A stretch of 49,172 nucleotides of DNA. It comes from Candidatus Dormiibacterota bacterium. Lineage in GTDB: Bacteria; Chloroflexota; Dormibacteria; Aeolococcales; Aeolococcaceae. Location: positions 1 to 49,172 of the forward strand of contig DASXNK010000023.1 in the NCBI GenBank assembly GCA_036495095.1, given 5' to 3'. The notes under the pieces were generated by a model. The model had not been told where the DNA came from, did no database searches, and saw only the letters and a list, made by a program, of their open reading frames with translations. Below are positions 9,792 to 19,366 of the stretch, one piece after another (position 1 is the first letter of the stretch; each line of letters starts with the position of its first letter). The translations under genes were made by a program, and so were the position numbers.

Positions 9792-11333
9792 TCAGACCTG
9801 TCGCCCCGCCTCGGTCCAGTAGCGGTCGCGCAGCAGCCGCTTCAGCAGCTTGCCGGCGGCGTCACGCGGGAAGTCCTCGACGAAGTCGACGCTGCGGGGA
9901 CGCTTGTACGCGGCCAGCCGCTCGCCCACGTAGCCGATCAGCTCCTGCTCGCCGGCCTCGCCCCCCGGCCGCAGCTTCACCACCGCCTTCAGCGACTCGC
10001 CCCACTCGCTGTCGGGAACGCCGACCACCGCGCAGTCCTCGACCGCGGGATGGGAGTGGAGCACCGCCTCGATCTCCGCGGGATAGATGTTCACCCCGCC
10101 GCTGATCACCATGTCGACCTTGCGGTCGCAGATGTGGATGAAGCCCTCGTCGTCGCGCCAGGCGATGTCGCCGACGGTGAAGAAGCCGTCGCGCCGGTTG
10201 CGCGCGGTCGCCTCGGGCCGGTTGTGGTACTCGGAGAACACCCCCGGTGAGCGCGCCCAGAGCTCACCGGGCTGGCCCTCGGGGACCTCGTTGCCATCGT
10301 CGTCGAGGAGGCGCACCTCCACCGCGGGGAGCACGCGGCCGCACGAGTCGGGCTTGCGCAGCAGGTCGGCGGGGGTGATCAGCGTGACCAGCCCGGTCTC
10401 GGTGGCGCCGTAGAACTCGAAGACGTGGGGTCCGAAGAAGTCGACCGCCCGCCGCTTCAGGTCGGCGGGGAACGGGGCGGCGGCGACGATCAGGCACCGG
10501 ATGCTGGAGACGTCGTGGGCGCGGCGCACCGCCTCGGGGAGGTCGAGGATGCGCTTGACCAGGATCGGCGCCATGAACGTGGTGGTGACCCGGTGCTCGG
10601 CGATCAGCCGCAGCGCGGTCTCGGCCTCGAAGCGGCGCAGCACCACGGTGGTGGCGCCGAACATCTGCTGCAGCCCGGCGAAGAAGCCCGGGGCGCTGTG
10701 GTAGCTGGGCCCTGCGAGCAGGTGCACGTCCTCGGTCGAGAACTGGAAGGCCGCCACCCAGCTGGACGCCACGCTCACGTCCACGCCGCCGCCGCGGTAG
10801 GCACCCTTGGGGTGTCCGGTGGTGCCCGCGGTGTAGATCATCGTCGGCGCGCTGGTCGCGCCGCCCCCGGGAGGCTCGGCGTCGCCGGCGGCGGCGAGCA
10901 CGTCCTCGTAGGCCTGCCAGCCGGGGGGCGGGGCGCCGTCGCCGAGCATCAGCCAGCGGCGGCGGTCGGCGTCCTCGACCTGGGGCCGCGCCGCCTCGAC
11001 GGCGGCGGTGAACTCCGGTCCCGCCACCACCACCCGGGCGCCGCTGTCGTTGAGCAGGTAGGCGATCTCGGCATCCCGCAGCCGGGTGTTCACCGGCGTC
11101 GACACCGCGCCCAGCCGGCGCAGAGCGTGGCCGAGCTCGAAGCCCTCGATGCAGTTGTGGTGGAGGTGGGCGCAGCGCTCGCCGGCGGCGAGCCCGAGGC
11201 CGGAGAGCGCGGTGGCGGCGCGCCGGACCCGCGCGTTCAGCTCCGCGTAGCTCCGCCGCCGCCCGGCGTCGTCGATCAGCGCGCTCCGCTCCGGCGAGTG
11301 CGCCGCGTGCACCGCGAGGATGTCGAGGTTCAT
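9792..11333 (-). CDS. AMP-dependent acyl-CoA synthetase
   Basis: A 513-residue ANL-superfamily ligase that adenylates a carboxylic acid with ATP and transfers it to CoA. Visible motifs are the P-loop YTAGTTGHPKGA, the FYGATETG motif, the hinge region DGFFTVGDIAWRD, the CDRKVDMVISGGVNIYP motif and the C-terminal catalytic lysine in PRDAAGKLLKR. The substrate cannot be read from the sequence; medium- or long-chain fatty acids are likely. The ATG overlaps the stop of the penicillin-binding protein gene as ATGA, so it is translated from the same message even though the functions differ. Confidence 0.88.
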   Translation of the reverse strand: MNLDILAVHAAHSPERSALIDDAGRRRSYAELNARVRRAATALSGLGLAAGERCAHLHHNCIEGFELGHALRRLGAVSTPVNTRLRDAEIAYLLNDSGARVVVAGPEFTAAVEAARPQVEDADRRRWLMLGDGAPPPGWQAYEDVLAAAGDAEPPGGGATSAPTMIYTAGTTGHPKGAYRGGGVDVSVASSWVAAFQFSTEDVHLLAGPSYHSAPGFFAGLQQMFGATTVVLRRFEAETALRLIAEHRVTTTFMAPILVKRILDLPEAVRRAHDVSSIRCLIVAAAPFPADLKRRAVDFFGPHVFEFYGATETGLVTLITPADLLRKPDSCGRVLPAVEVRLLDDDGNEVPEGQPGELWARSPGVFSEYHNRPEATARNRRDGFFTVGDIAWRDDEGFIHICDRKVDMVISGGVNIYPAEIEAVLHSHPAVEDCAVVGVPDSEWGESLKAVVKLRPGGEAGEQELIGYVGERLAAYKRPRSVDFVEDFPRDAAGKLLKRLLRDRYWTEAGRQV

Positions 11334-13564
11334 CGCCCCAGTGTGAAGGAGACGGAGAACCCCGGGCCTCCCTCCTTTTGGGGGATCCCCGGCGATGGGG
11401 ACGGCGACCCGGGCGGGCCGGGGTCGCCGGCGAGGCCGGACCACCCCGGGGCGCACGACCAGAGCAGGCCGCCCTCGCGGGTCCACTGCCGGCAGTCCGC
11501 CAGCGGCGCCATCTCGCCGAGCGCGCCGGCCTCGGCGCCGGTCTCCGCGGAGGTGCCCTCGAGGACCCAGCCGCCGGCGACTCGCCGCACCCCGTGGGGG
11601 GGCCCCGGCCAGCCGTCGCCGCCACCGCCGAGCGCGTGGCTCATCACCGCGTTCCAGATCGGCGCGGCGCCGCTCAGCCCGGTGGTGTTGCGCATCGGCG
11701 AGTCGTCGGCGTTGCCGACCCAGGTCGCCAGCGCCAGCCGTGGCGTCCACCCCACGGTGAGGTTGTCGCGGAACTCGGTGGTGGTGCCGGTCTTGGCGGC
11801 GACCAGGTGGCCCGGGATGGTGAGCGCCGACCGGCTGCCGAAGGCGGGGGCGCGGTTGGCGTCGTCGGCGAGGATCGCGTTCATCACGAAGGCCACCGCC
11901 GGGTCGAGGGCGCGGTGCCCCGGCCCCCGCGCCAGCAGCTCGCCGCCGCGGCGGTCGCCGACCGAGAGCAGCACGTGCTCGGCCCGGTACCACCCCTCGG
12001 CGGCGAGCACGGTGGCCGCCTGGGCGAGCTCCTCCAGGGGCACCGGGTAGCCGCCAAGGGTGAGGCTGGCGCCGTAGGCGGAGGCGGGCCGGTCCAGGGT
12101 GGTGACCCCCATCGCACGGGCGACGCGCACCACCTCGGGGATGCCGGTGAGCATCTCCGCCTTCACCGCGGGCACGTTGAGCGAGCTCGCCAGCGCCTCC
12201 TTGACGGTGACCGTCCCCCGGTACCACGGCTCGTAGTCGTGCACCTGGTAGCGGGCGGTGCCGCCGGCGCCGCCACCCCGGGCAAGGCTGTAGGGGCGGT
12301 CGCGGATCGGGGTGACCATGCTCAGCCGCCGCGCCTGGAGGGCGGCCGAGTAGGTGAAGAGCTTGAAGATCGATCCCGGCGACCTCGGCTGCGCGGCCAT
12401 GTCGAGCTGCTCGGCGGGATGGCCGGGGCCGGCGCTGCCGACGTCGGCGAGCACCTCGCCGCTGCGCGGGTCGACCGCCACCAGGGCACCGTCGCCGGCG
12501 TGCTGCGCGGCCATCGAGTCGACCTGCCGGGTGACCGCCGACTGGGAGAACCGCTGCAGCTCGGAGTCGATGGTGGTGGTGATCCGCAGCCCGGCGGTCA
12601 CGGCGTCGAGGCCGAGCCGCTCGCGCACCTCGCCAACCACCCGCGCGGTGACCGTGGGGAAGAGGTCGACGTCGGCCATGGCGCCGGAGACCAGCGCCGG
12701 CATCTCCGCCTGCGCGGCCGCCGCGGCGGTGACGGCGCCGGTGTCGACCATCGCGGCCAGCACCGCACGCTGCCGGGCCCGGGCCGCGTCGGGATGGCGG
12801 AAGGGGTCGAGCAGCGCGGGGCTGTTGGGCAGCCCGGCGAGCAGCGCCGCCTGGGCGAGGTCGAGCCGGGCCGCGCCGATCCCGAAGTAGGTGCGCGCCG
12901 CCGCCTCGGCCCCGTAGGCGCCGTGCCCGTAGTTGATGTCGTTGAGGTACTCCTCGAGGACCTGCTCGCGGCTCAGGGTGCGGGCGAGGTGACGGGCGAT
13001 GAAGATCTCCCGCAGCTTGCGGTCGACGGTGCGCGGCGAGGTGCCCACGTAGAGGACCTTGGCGAGCTGCTCGGTGATCGTGCTGGCGCCCTGGACGGGG
13101 CCGCCGTTGACCAGGTCGGTCCAGGCCGCGGCCACCAGCCGGGAGCCGTCGACCGCCCCCTCGTGCCAGAAGTTGCGGTCCTCGACGGCCACGGTGGCGC
13201 GGCGGAGCTCTGGGGAGATCTGCGCGAGGGCCACCGGCACCCGCCGCTCGCCGGCGGCGTGGAGCACCGCGATGAGCTCGCCGTGGCGGTCGAGGACCAC
13301 CGAGTCGGCGGGCAGCGTTCGCGAGTCGGGAACGGCACCGAGGCGGTCGTCGAGCAGCGCGAGGGCCGCCTGCCCGCCCCCCCAGAGCAGCACGGTCGCG
13401 ATCGCGAGGGCGGCGGCGACCAGGGCGGCGAGGTGGATGCGGGAGCGCCGCCGGGCACCGCGGGCGAGGCGGCGGGTGAGCACCACCGGGTGCACCCCGG
13501 CGCCGACGCGGCGTCGCGGCGGCAGGGGGCCGGCGGGCGGGGGACGGCGGGTGGTGCCGGACAT
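11330..13564 (-). CDS. class A penicillin-binding protein (transglycosylase/transpeptidase)
   Basis: A bifunctional peptidoglycan synthase of about 744 residues. A cytoplasmic Arg/Pro-rich N-terminus precedes one membrane helix (HLAALVAAALAIATVLLW). The GT51 domain has EDRNFWHEG with its catalytic Glu and QGASTITEQLAK. The transpeptidase domain has SIFK (SxxK serine), SSLN (SxN) and KTGTT (KTG), so both activities look intact. The C-terminus is a Pro/Gly-rich tail. The frame is open to 13732; ATG 13564 is preferred because it gives the usual short cytoplasmic tail and avoids overlap with the zinc-ribbon gene. ATG 13636 is an alternative. No good Shine-Dalgarno is seen at either. Confidence 0.88.
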   Translation of the reverse strand: MSGTTRRPPPAGPLPPRRRVGAGVHPVVLTRRLARGARRRSRIHLAALVAAALAIATVLLWGGGQAALALLDDRLGAVPDSRTLPADSVVLDRHGELIAVLHAAGERRVPVALAQISPELRRATVAVEDRNFWHEGAVDGSRLVAAAWTDLVNGGPVQGASTITEQLAKVLYVGTSPRTVDRKLREIFIARHLARTLSREQVLEEYLNDINYGHGAYGAEAAARTYFGIGAARLDLAQAALLAGLPNSPALLDPFRHPDAARARQRAVLAAMVDTGAVTAAAAAQAEMPALVSGAMADVDLFPTVTARVVGEVRERLGLDAVTAGLRITTTIDSELQRFSQSAVTRQVDSMAAQHAGDGALVAVDPRSGEVLADVGSAGPGHPAEQLDMAAQPRSPGSIFKLFTYSAALQARRLSMVTPIRDRPYSLARGGGAGGTARYQVHDYEPWYRGTVTVKEALASSLNVPAVKAEMLTGIPEVVRVARAMGVTTLDRPASAYGASLTLGGYPVPLEELAQAATVLAAEGWYRAEHVLLSVGDRRGGELLARGPGHRALDPAVAFVMNAILADDANRAPAFGSRSALTIPGHLVAAKTGTTTEFRDNLTVGWTPRLALATWVGNADDSPMRNTTGLSGAAPIWNAVMSHALGGGGDGWPGPPHGVRRVAGGWVLEGTSAETGAEAGALGEMAPLADCRQWTREGGLLWSCAPGWSGLAGDPGPPGSPSPSPGIPQKEGGPGFSVSFTLGR

Positions 13565-13652
13565 GAGGTGTGGTGGGGGTCGTGAGAAGGGCGGTGGCGT
13601 GAGCCCGGGCCCGACAGCATCCCACGAACCCACCATCGAGGGCGACCCCCGG

Positions 13653-13862
13653 TCAGGAGAGCCGCCGCGCCGCCTCGACCGGGGACCCCGGAAGCTGGTG
13701 CAGCTGCCACCAGTGGCCGCGGCAGTCGTCACATCGGTGCCGGTCCGCGGAGATGCTGTTGTCGTCGGCGAGCGGCAGCTCGAGGTGGGTGTGCTGCGAG
13801 CCGCAGTGGGGACAGGGGGAGATCACCCCCACCAGCCGCCGCTGTCCCCTCGCCGCCCGCAT
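13653..13862 (-). CDS. small zinc-ribbon protein
   Basis: A 69-residue protein with two Cys pairs, CPHC and CDDC, about 25 residues apart, separated by His-containing sequence (SQHTHLEL), consistent with one zinc ribbon. It ends before the likely start of the penicillin-binding protein. The start is uncertain: ATG 13862 or a GTG about 10-12 codons in, which has GGTGGGG before it. Function unknown. Confidence 0.55.
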   Translation of the reverse strand: MRAARGQRRLVGVISPCPHCGSQHTHLELPLADDNSISADRHRCDDCRGHWWQLHQLPGSPVEAARRLS

Positions 13863-13908
13863 GGAGGGAGTCTGCCACGTCGAACAGGGGTTCGTGAAGC
13901 CCGGGCGC

Positions 13909-14637
13909 TCAGCTCCGGGGGACGGTCCCCACGTGCGCGTGCTCGGTCCCGCCCCAGCCGAGCGGGGGCGCGTATCCGGAGCCGGGCTCGTACGACGGCG
14001 CGACGAAGCGCTCGACGATGCCCGCCTTCTCCTTCGACCCCGACATCGCGGTGATCAGGGCGAGGCTGAAGCTGTCGGCGTCGGCGATGTGCTTCATGAT
14101 CTCCTCCCCCTTGCCCGCGGAGCGGATGACGATGTCGCCGTAGCCGAAGAACCGGGCGGTGACCCCCCGGCTCAGGGTGGTGTGCTGGACCTTCTCGATC
14201 CCCAGCGACTCCGAGACCCGGTTGAGCACCCCGTAGCTGGTGATCACCCGCTGGTTGGTCAGGGTGTAGGTGTTGCAGTGCCACTCCAGCAGCCGGAAGG
14301 CGAGCAGCACCGCGACCACCAGGCCCATCACCAGCCAGGCGGGGAAGCGGAAGACGTGGAGGAGGCCGTAGCCGGCTCCGAACACCAGCACCCAGAAGCC
14401 CACGTGGCGGCCGAAGTGGTGCCACGGCTCCTCGGGATCGTTCTGGTAGCGGGTCCAGTGGAGCACCAGCCGGATCAGCACCCCGAGGGCGAGGAGCAGG
14501 GTCGCGTCGAGGATCTGGAGCACCCCGAGGCCGACCGCGAGGGCGGCGACGCACACCAGCGCGTAGGGGATGAAGATGGCAATGTGCTGGCGGGCGACGC
14601 AGATCGGCCGCTCGCCGTCGACGTAGGGTTCGGGCAT
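13909..14637 (-). CDS. PH domain-containing membrane protein
   Basis: A 242-residue protein with four hydrophobic segments (IAIFIPYALVCVAALAVGLG, ATLLLALGVLIRLVLHW, FGRHVGFWVLVFGAGYGLL, WLVMGLVVAVLLAFRLLEW), followed by a bacterial PH-like domain: TYTLTNQRVITSYGVLNRVSESLGIEKVQ, GYGDIVIRSAG. This is the YdbS/YdbT-type layout (bPH2). Members are envelope proteins of unclear role. The C-terminal 40 residues are Gly/Pro-rich. ATG 14637 begins just before the first polar segment; a TATTCT box lies 34 nt upstream. Confidence 0.78.
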   Translation of the reverse strand: MPEPYVDGERPICVARQHIAIFIPYALVCVAALAVGLGVLQILDATLLLALGVLIRLVLHWTRYQNDPEEPWHHFGRHVGFWVLVFGAGYGLLHVFRFPAWLVMGLVVAVLLAFRLLEWHCNTYTLTNQRVITSYGVLNRVSESLGIEKVQHTTLSRGVTARFFGYGDIVIRSAGKGEEIMKHIADADSFSLALITAMSGSKEKAGIVERFVAPSYEPGSGYAPPLGWGGTEHAHVGTVPRS

Positions 14638-14670
14638 GCCGTCTCGTGATCGAGGCTTTCGAGCGTCTCC

Positions 14671-14676
14671 AGAATA
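14671..14676 (-). promoter_or_regulatory. -10 box TATTCT before the PH-domain gene
   Basis: TATTCT on the minus strand lies 33 nt before ATG 14637 and stands out in GC-rich surroundings. No convincing -35 is present at 16-18 nt. Confidence 0.3.
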
Positions 14677-14815
14677 CTCCAGGCGCCTGCCCTCGGCGAG
14701 TGTCCGGCCGAGCGATACACCGGGCCTCCACGGCTTGTCTCTTCTGTCAGGGACGCCCTCGCGTCCTCCTTCCGCGACCTGACTTATCGGACCCATCTGA
14801 GGGTAGGGGTACAAA

Positions 14816-16009
14816 ATGCTCAGTACATATCTCAAGGGCGTTGCGGCAATCTCGACCGCGGGACTCCTGCTCTTCGGCGCCGGCTCGGCGGCGCGTGCCG
14901 ACCTGGGCGCCCCCGGCGCACCGGGCGTCGACAGCAGCCAGCCCCAGCAGCCGGCTCCCGATCCGGGAGCGTACGCGCCGGTTCCGTCCTCGGTGCAGAA
15001 CGCACCCGGCACCGACGCGCGCGACAGCGGCACCGGGCCCTCCACGCCCCCGAGGCATGACAGCACCCCGCACTCCCGCACCAGCGACGAGACGGTGGTC
15101 ACCCCGGCGCCGCCCAGCAGCGCCACCGCCAACGTGATCAACGCGAACATCCTCGACACCTGCGTCAGCTGCACCAGCGCCAGCGCCGGGTCGGGCACCG
15201 CGAGCTCGCACGCGACCGCGATCCGCCTGCTCGGGACCGACGTCGCCGCCGGCAAGCTGATCACGGGCGGCGGCAGCAGCACCGACAACGGAGCGCTCAT
15301 CGCCCTCCCGCTGACCCCGCTGCTGTCCCTCGCCGTCGCCGACTGGGAGGAGCACACCACCGCCGGCGCCACCTCGACCTCCCACTCCCGCGCGGCGCTG
15401 ATCGACCTGGCCCTGCTCCCGACCGAGAAGACCACCGGCGGCGCCATCACCGTGGCGGTCCTCGAGGCCACCAGTGACGCCAGCTACCAGGGCCTCTCCT
15501 CGCAGGGCGCCGGCAGCAACAACGGCGTCGACATCAACGTCGGCCAGGGCGCCCTGGTGATCATCCTCCTGCACTCCGACGCCTCCAGCTCGAACAAGGG
15601 CTCGGCGTACGTGCTGGGAATCAACGGCAACCAGATCCTCAGCTCCGACCAGACCGGCGCGGGTGGCATCCCGATCAGCGTGCCCGGCGTCATCGGCCTC
15701 ATCCTCCTTCAGGTGGGCGCGACCGGCGGCAACGGTAGCTCCGGCGCCGCCGTCGGCACCGTCTCGGACCTGCTCGGCCAGAGCGGTCAGCAGGCGGGCG
15801 TGCTGACCGCCTCCGCGGTCGGCCTCACCGGCCTCCAGGCCACCCCGAACGCGGGCACTCCCCCGGCCACCGGCTCCACCGCGGCAGCCTCCGGCGCGGG
15901 CGGCCTCTCGGCCCCGAACACCGGCACGGCGATCGGCCTCGGCGGCCTGCTGCTCCTCCTGAGCGGTGCTGGCCTCGCGGGCGCCAGCCTGCGCCGGCGG
16001 AACAGCTGA
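14816..16009 (+). CDS. secreted surface protein with LPxTG-like anchor
   Basis: A 397-residue exported protein. A signal peptide (about residues 1-28, ending SAARA) is followed by a Pro/Ser/Thr-rich stretch, then a long Gly/Ala/Ser-rich beta domain with one CVSC motif. The C-terminus has APNTGTA, a hydrophobic helix and a final RRRNS, which matches a sortase signal with NTG in place of PxTG. No sortase lies in the window. A purine-rich GAGGGTAGGGG precedes the ATG. Transcription ends at the strong hairpin 18 nt downstream. A loosely similar Cys-pair and Ala/Thr-rich composition occurs in the secreted protein at 23799-25364. Confidence 0.8.
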   Translation: MLSTYLKGVAAISTAGLLLFGAGSAARADLGAPGAPGVDSSQPQQPAPDPGAYAPVPSSVQNAPGTDARDSGTGPSTPPRHDSTPHSRTSDETVVTPAPPSSATANVINANILDTCVSCTSASAGSGTASSHATAIRLLGTDVAAGKLITGGGSSTDNGALIALPLTPLLSLAVADWEEHTTAGATSTSHSRAALIDLALLPTEKTTGGAITVAVLEATSDASYQGLSSQGAGSNNGVDINVGQGALVIILLHSDASSSNKGSAYVLGINGNQILSSDQTGAGGIPISVPGVIGLILLQVGATGGNGSSGAAVGTVSDLLGQSGQQAGVLTASAVGLTGLQATPNAGTPPATGSTAAASGAGGLSAPNTGTAIGLGGLLLLLSGAGLAGASLRRRNS

Positions 16010-16027
16010 CCCAACCCCGACCTACAG

Positions 16028-16062
16028 GCGGGCCGCCGGGAAACCGGCGGTCCGCTCTTTTT
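16028..16062 (+). terminator. strong intrinsic terminator
   Basis: A 12-bp stem (16028-16039 with 16044-16055, one G-T pair), a GAAA tetraloop and then TCTTTTT. It is the clearest rho-independent terminator in the window. It ends the surface-protein transcript and its T run overlaps the stop codon of the convergent purH. Confidence 0.9.
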
Positions 16063-17587
16063 AATGCCGGAAGTGCCGCTCGCCGGTCAGCACCATGGCC
16101 ATCCCCAGCGCATCGGCGGCGGCGACGACCTCGGGATCGTTCCTGCTGCCGCCGGGCTGGATGACCGCGGTGGCGCCGGCGCGGCCGACCACCTCGAGGC
16201 CGTCGGCGAAGGGGAAGAAGGCGTCCGAGGCGGCCACCGAGCCGGCCCCGGCCTCGCCGGCCCGGGCCACCGCCAGCTCGGCGGCCTCGACCCGCGACAT
16301 CTGTCCCGCGCCCACCCCCACCGCTCTGCCGTCGCGGACCAGCACGATCGCGTTCGACTTGACGTGCCGGCAGACCCGGGCGGCGACGAGCAGGTCGGCC
16401 CACTCCGCCTCGGTGGGCTCGCGGCGGGTCGCCACCCGCATCGACGAGCGATCGGTGGCGACGGCGTCGGGGGTCTGGACCAGCAGGCCGCCGTCGATGC
16501 TGCGGACGTCGAGCTGGACCGCGGAGGGTGGCCCCTCGACGCTGAGCACGCGCATCCGCTGCCGCCCGGCGAGCAGCTCGGTGACGGCGGGGTCGACCCC
16601 GGCGGCGACCACCACCTCGAGGAAGGTCGAGACCAGCTCCCTGGCGACCTCGGGATCGATGGCCCGGTTGAGGGCGACCACACCGCCGAAGGCGCTGCGC
16701 GGATCGCAGGCGAGGGCGCGCCGGTAGGCCTCGGTGATGTCGGGGCCGACCGCGAAGCCGCATGGGTTGGTGTGCTTGATGATCGCCGCAGCGGGCTCTG
16801 CGAAGTCGGCGACGAGGCGGCGGGCGGCGTCGGCGTCGAGCCAGTTGGTGAACGAGAGGGCGGCGCCCTGGAGGTGGCGGGCCGCGGCGAGCCCGCCGCC
16901 GCCCCCGGCGACGGCGTACAGCGCGCCGCGCTGGTGCGGGTTCTCGCCGTAGCGCAGCTCGGCGAGCCGCGGACCGCCGACGCTGAGGTCGGCGGGCATC
17001 GCCTCGCCGGCGTCCCCGGCCAGGTACGCGGCCACCGCGGTGTCGTAGGCGGCGACGTGGGCGAAGGCCTGAGCGGCGAGCCGGCGGCGGGTGGCGTCGC
17101 CGACGGCGCCGTGGACGCGCAGCTCGTCGAGCACCTCGGGGTAGCGATCGGGCGAGACCACGACCGCCACCGCGGCGGCGTTCTTGGCGGCGCCCCGGAT
17201 CAGGGTGGGGCCGCCGATGTCGATGTTCTCGATCACCTCGGCGCGCGGCGCCCCCCGCGCCACGGTCTCGCGGAACGGATAGAGCGAGACCGCCACGATG
17301 TCGATGGGGCGGAAGCCGTGCGCGGCGAGCTGCTCGGCGTGGCTCTCGAGGTCGCGCCGGGCGAGGATGCCGGCGTGGACGGCGGGATGGAGGGTCTTCA
17401 CCCGGCCGTCGAGCATCTCGGGCAGGCCGGTGATCTCGCTCACCGCGGTCGCCTCGATGCCGGCGGCGGCAAGGGCGCGGCGGGTTCCGTCGGTGGCGAT
17501 CAGCTCCACCCCGCACTCGCGCAGGCCGCGGGCAAACTCGACCAGCCCGGTCTTGTCGTGGGGCCCGAGCAGGGCGCGCAGCGTCAC
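16061..17587 (-). CDS. purH: bifunctional AICAR transformylase / IMP cyclohydrolase
   Basis: Catalyses the last two steps of IMP synthesis. The 508-residue protein has the N-terminal MGS-like cyclohydrolase domain (residues about 1-190) with GRVKTLHP, SLYPF and NIDIGGPTLIR, and a C-terminal transformylase domain with RYGENPHQ, KHTNPCG, SDAFFPF and IQPGGSRND. The cyclohydrolase phosphate pocket departs from the usual sequence: GPHDKTG for SVSDKTG, ATDGT for STGGT, SLYPF for NLYPF; the catalytic Lys, Tyr and Asp remain. GTG 17587 overlaps the purN stop as GTGA. The stop codon sits inside the T run of the opposing terminator. Confidence 0.93.
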   Translation of the reverse strand: MTLRALLGPHDKTGLVEFARGLRECGVELIATDGTRRALAAAGIEATAVSEITGLPEMLDGRVKTLHPAVHAGILARRDLESHAEQLAAHGFRPIDIVAVSLYPFRETVARGAPRAEVIENIDIGGPTLIRGAAKNAAAVAVVVSPDRYPEVLDELRVHGAVGDATRRRLAAQAFAHVAAYDTAVAAYLAGDAGEAMPADLSVGGPRLAELRYGENPHQRGALYAVAGGGGGLAAARHLQGAALSFTNWLDADAARRLVADFAEPAAAIIKHTNPCGFAVGPDITEAYRRALACDPRSAFGGVVALNRAIDPEVARELVSTFLEVVVAAGVDPAVTELLAGRQRMRVLSVEGPPSAVQLDVRSIDGGLLVQTPDAVATDRSSMRVATRREPTEAEWADLLVAARVCRHVKSNAIVLVRDGRAVGVGAGQMSRVEAAELAVARAGEAGAGSVAASDAFFPFADGLEVVGRAGATAVIQPGGSRNDPEVVAAADALGMAMVLTGERHFRH

Positions 17588-18219
17588 CGGCCCATCTGCC
17601 CCACCGGGGCGGGCAGGATGCGCACCCGCCGGCCCTCCCGCCGCACCCGTCCCTCGGCCCAGAGCGCCACCGCCTCGGGCAGCAGCCGCCACTCCTGCTC
17701 GTGGATGCGGGCCCTGAGGGTCTCGGCATCGTCGTCCCCGAGCACCGGCACCGCCGCCTGGAGGACGATCGGGCCCCCGTCCGGGGAGCCGGGGGCGAGC
17801 AGGTGGACGGTGCACCCGCTCACCCTCACCCCCGCGTCGAGCGCGTCCTCGACGGCGTGCATCCCGCCGCCGAAGGCGGGGAGCAGCGAGGGGTGGAGGT
17901 TGAGGATGGCGTCCGGGAACGCCTCGAGCAGGCTGCGGTCGAGCACCCGGTCGTAGCCGGCGCAGACCACCAGCCGGACCCCGCGGTGGAGCAGGAGGTC
18001 GCGCATCGCCAGGTCGCGGGCGGCGGCGTCGCCGCCGAAGCCCGAGACCGGCATCGCCACCGCCGCGACGCCGTGCTCGCGGGCGATCGCGAGCGCGCCG
18101 GCGCTGGGCCGGTTGCAGACCACCAGCTCGATCCGCGCCGGGTACCCGGGACGTTCGGCGGCGGCGAGGAGGGCGCGGAGGTTGGTGCCCGCGCCCGACA
18201 CCAGCACCGCCGTGGGCAC
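17584..18219 (-). CDS. purN: phosphoribosylglycinamide formyltransferase
   Basis: Transfers the formyl group of 10-formyl-THF to GAR. The 211-residue protein (E. coli PurN is 212) shows SGAGTNLRALL at the start, the catalytic Asn and His in NLHPSLLPAF and the Asp in SPDGGPIVLQ. GTG 18219 gives the normal N-terminus. Another possibility is CTG 18243, which overlaps the purM stop as CTGA and would match the NTGA junctions used elsewhere. Lies between purM and purH in one operon. Confidence 0.9.
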   Translation of the reverse strand: MPTAVLVSGAGTNLRALLAAAERPGYPARIELVVCNRPSAGALAIAREHGVAAVAMPVSGFGGDAAARDLAMRDLLLHRGVRLVVCAGYDRVLDRSLLEAFPDAILNLHPSLLPAFGGGMHAVEDALDAGVRVSGCTVHLLAPGSPDGGPIVLQAAVPVLGDDDAETLRARIHEQEWRLLPEAVALWAEGRVRREGRRVRILPAPVGQMGR

Positions 18220-18239
18220 GCGGGGGTCGGCGGCGGCGC

Positions 18240-19280
<1,041 letters not shown>

Positions 19281-19293
19281 GGGAAACGGACGG

Positions 19294-19335
19294 GTGCCGG
19301 GCACCCGGCGGCTCGGCCCACCGGCTGCCCGGCAC
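19294..19335 (-). repeat. inverted repeat in the purM leader, possible operator
   Basis: GTGCCGGGCA (19294-19303) and TGCCCGGCAC (19326-19335) are perfect 10-bp inverted arms separated by 22 nt. One arm starts 2 nt downstream of the -10 box, the other 14 nt before the purM GTG. It could be a repressor site or a leader RNA stem. Confidence 0.4.
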
Positions 19336-19337
19336 AG

Positions 19338-19343
19338 AGTGTA
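19338..19343 (-). promoter_or_regulatory. -10 box TACACT of the purMNH operon
   Basis: TACACT on the minus strand, about 57 nt before GTG 19280, with the 10-bp inverted repeat directly downstream. No TTGACA-like -35. Confidence 0.4.
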
Positions 19344-19366
19344 GCGACCCGGCCGGTCCGAACCGT

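Noticed and set aside
11340-11400. GC-rich stretch at the 3' end of the penicillin-binding protein gene as another repeat copy
   Set aside because: It resembles the livF/purS repeat only in composition; no core match could be seen.
9792-13625. 1277-codon open frame spanning acyl-CoA synthetase and penicillin-binding protein genes
   Set aside because: Only the part from 11333 downward is protein-like; the rest is an out-of-frame reading of the penicillin-binding protein gene, not a fusion.
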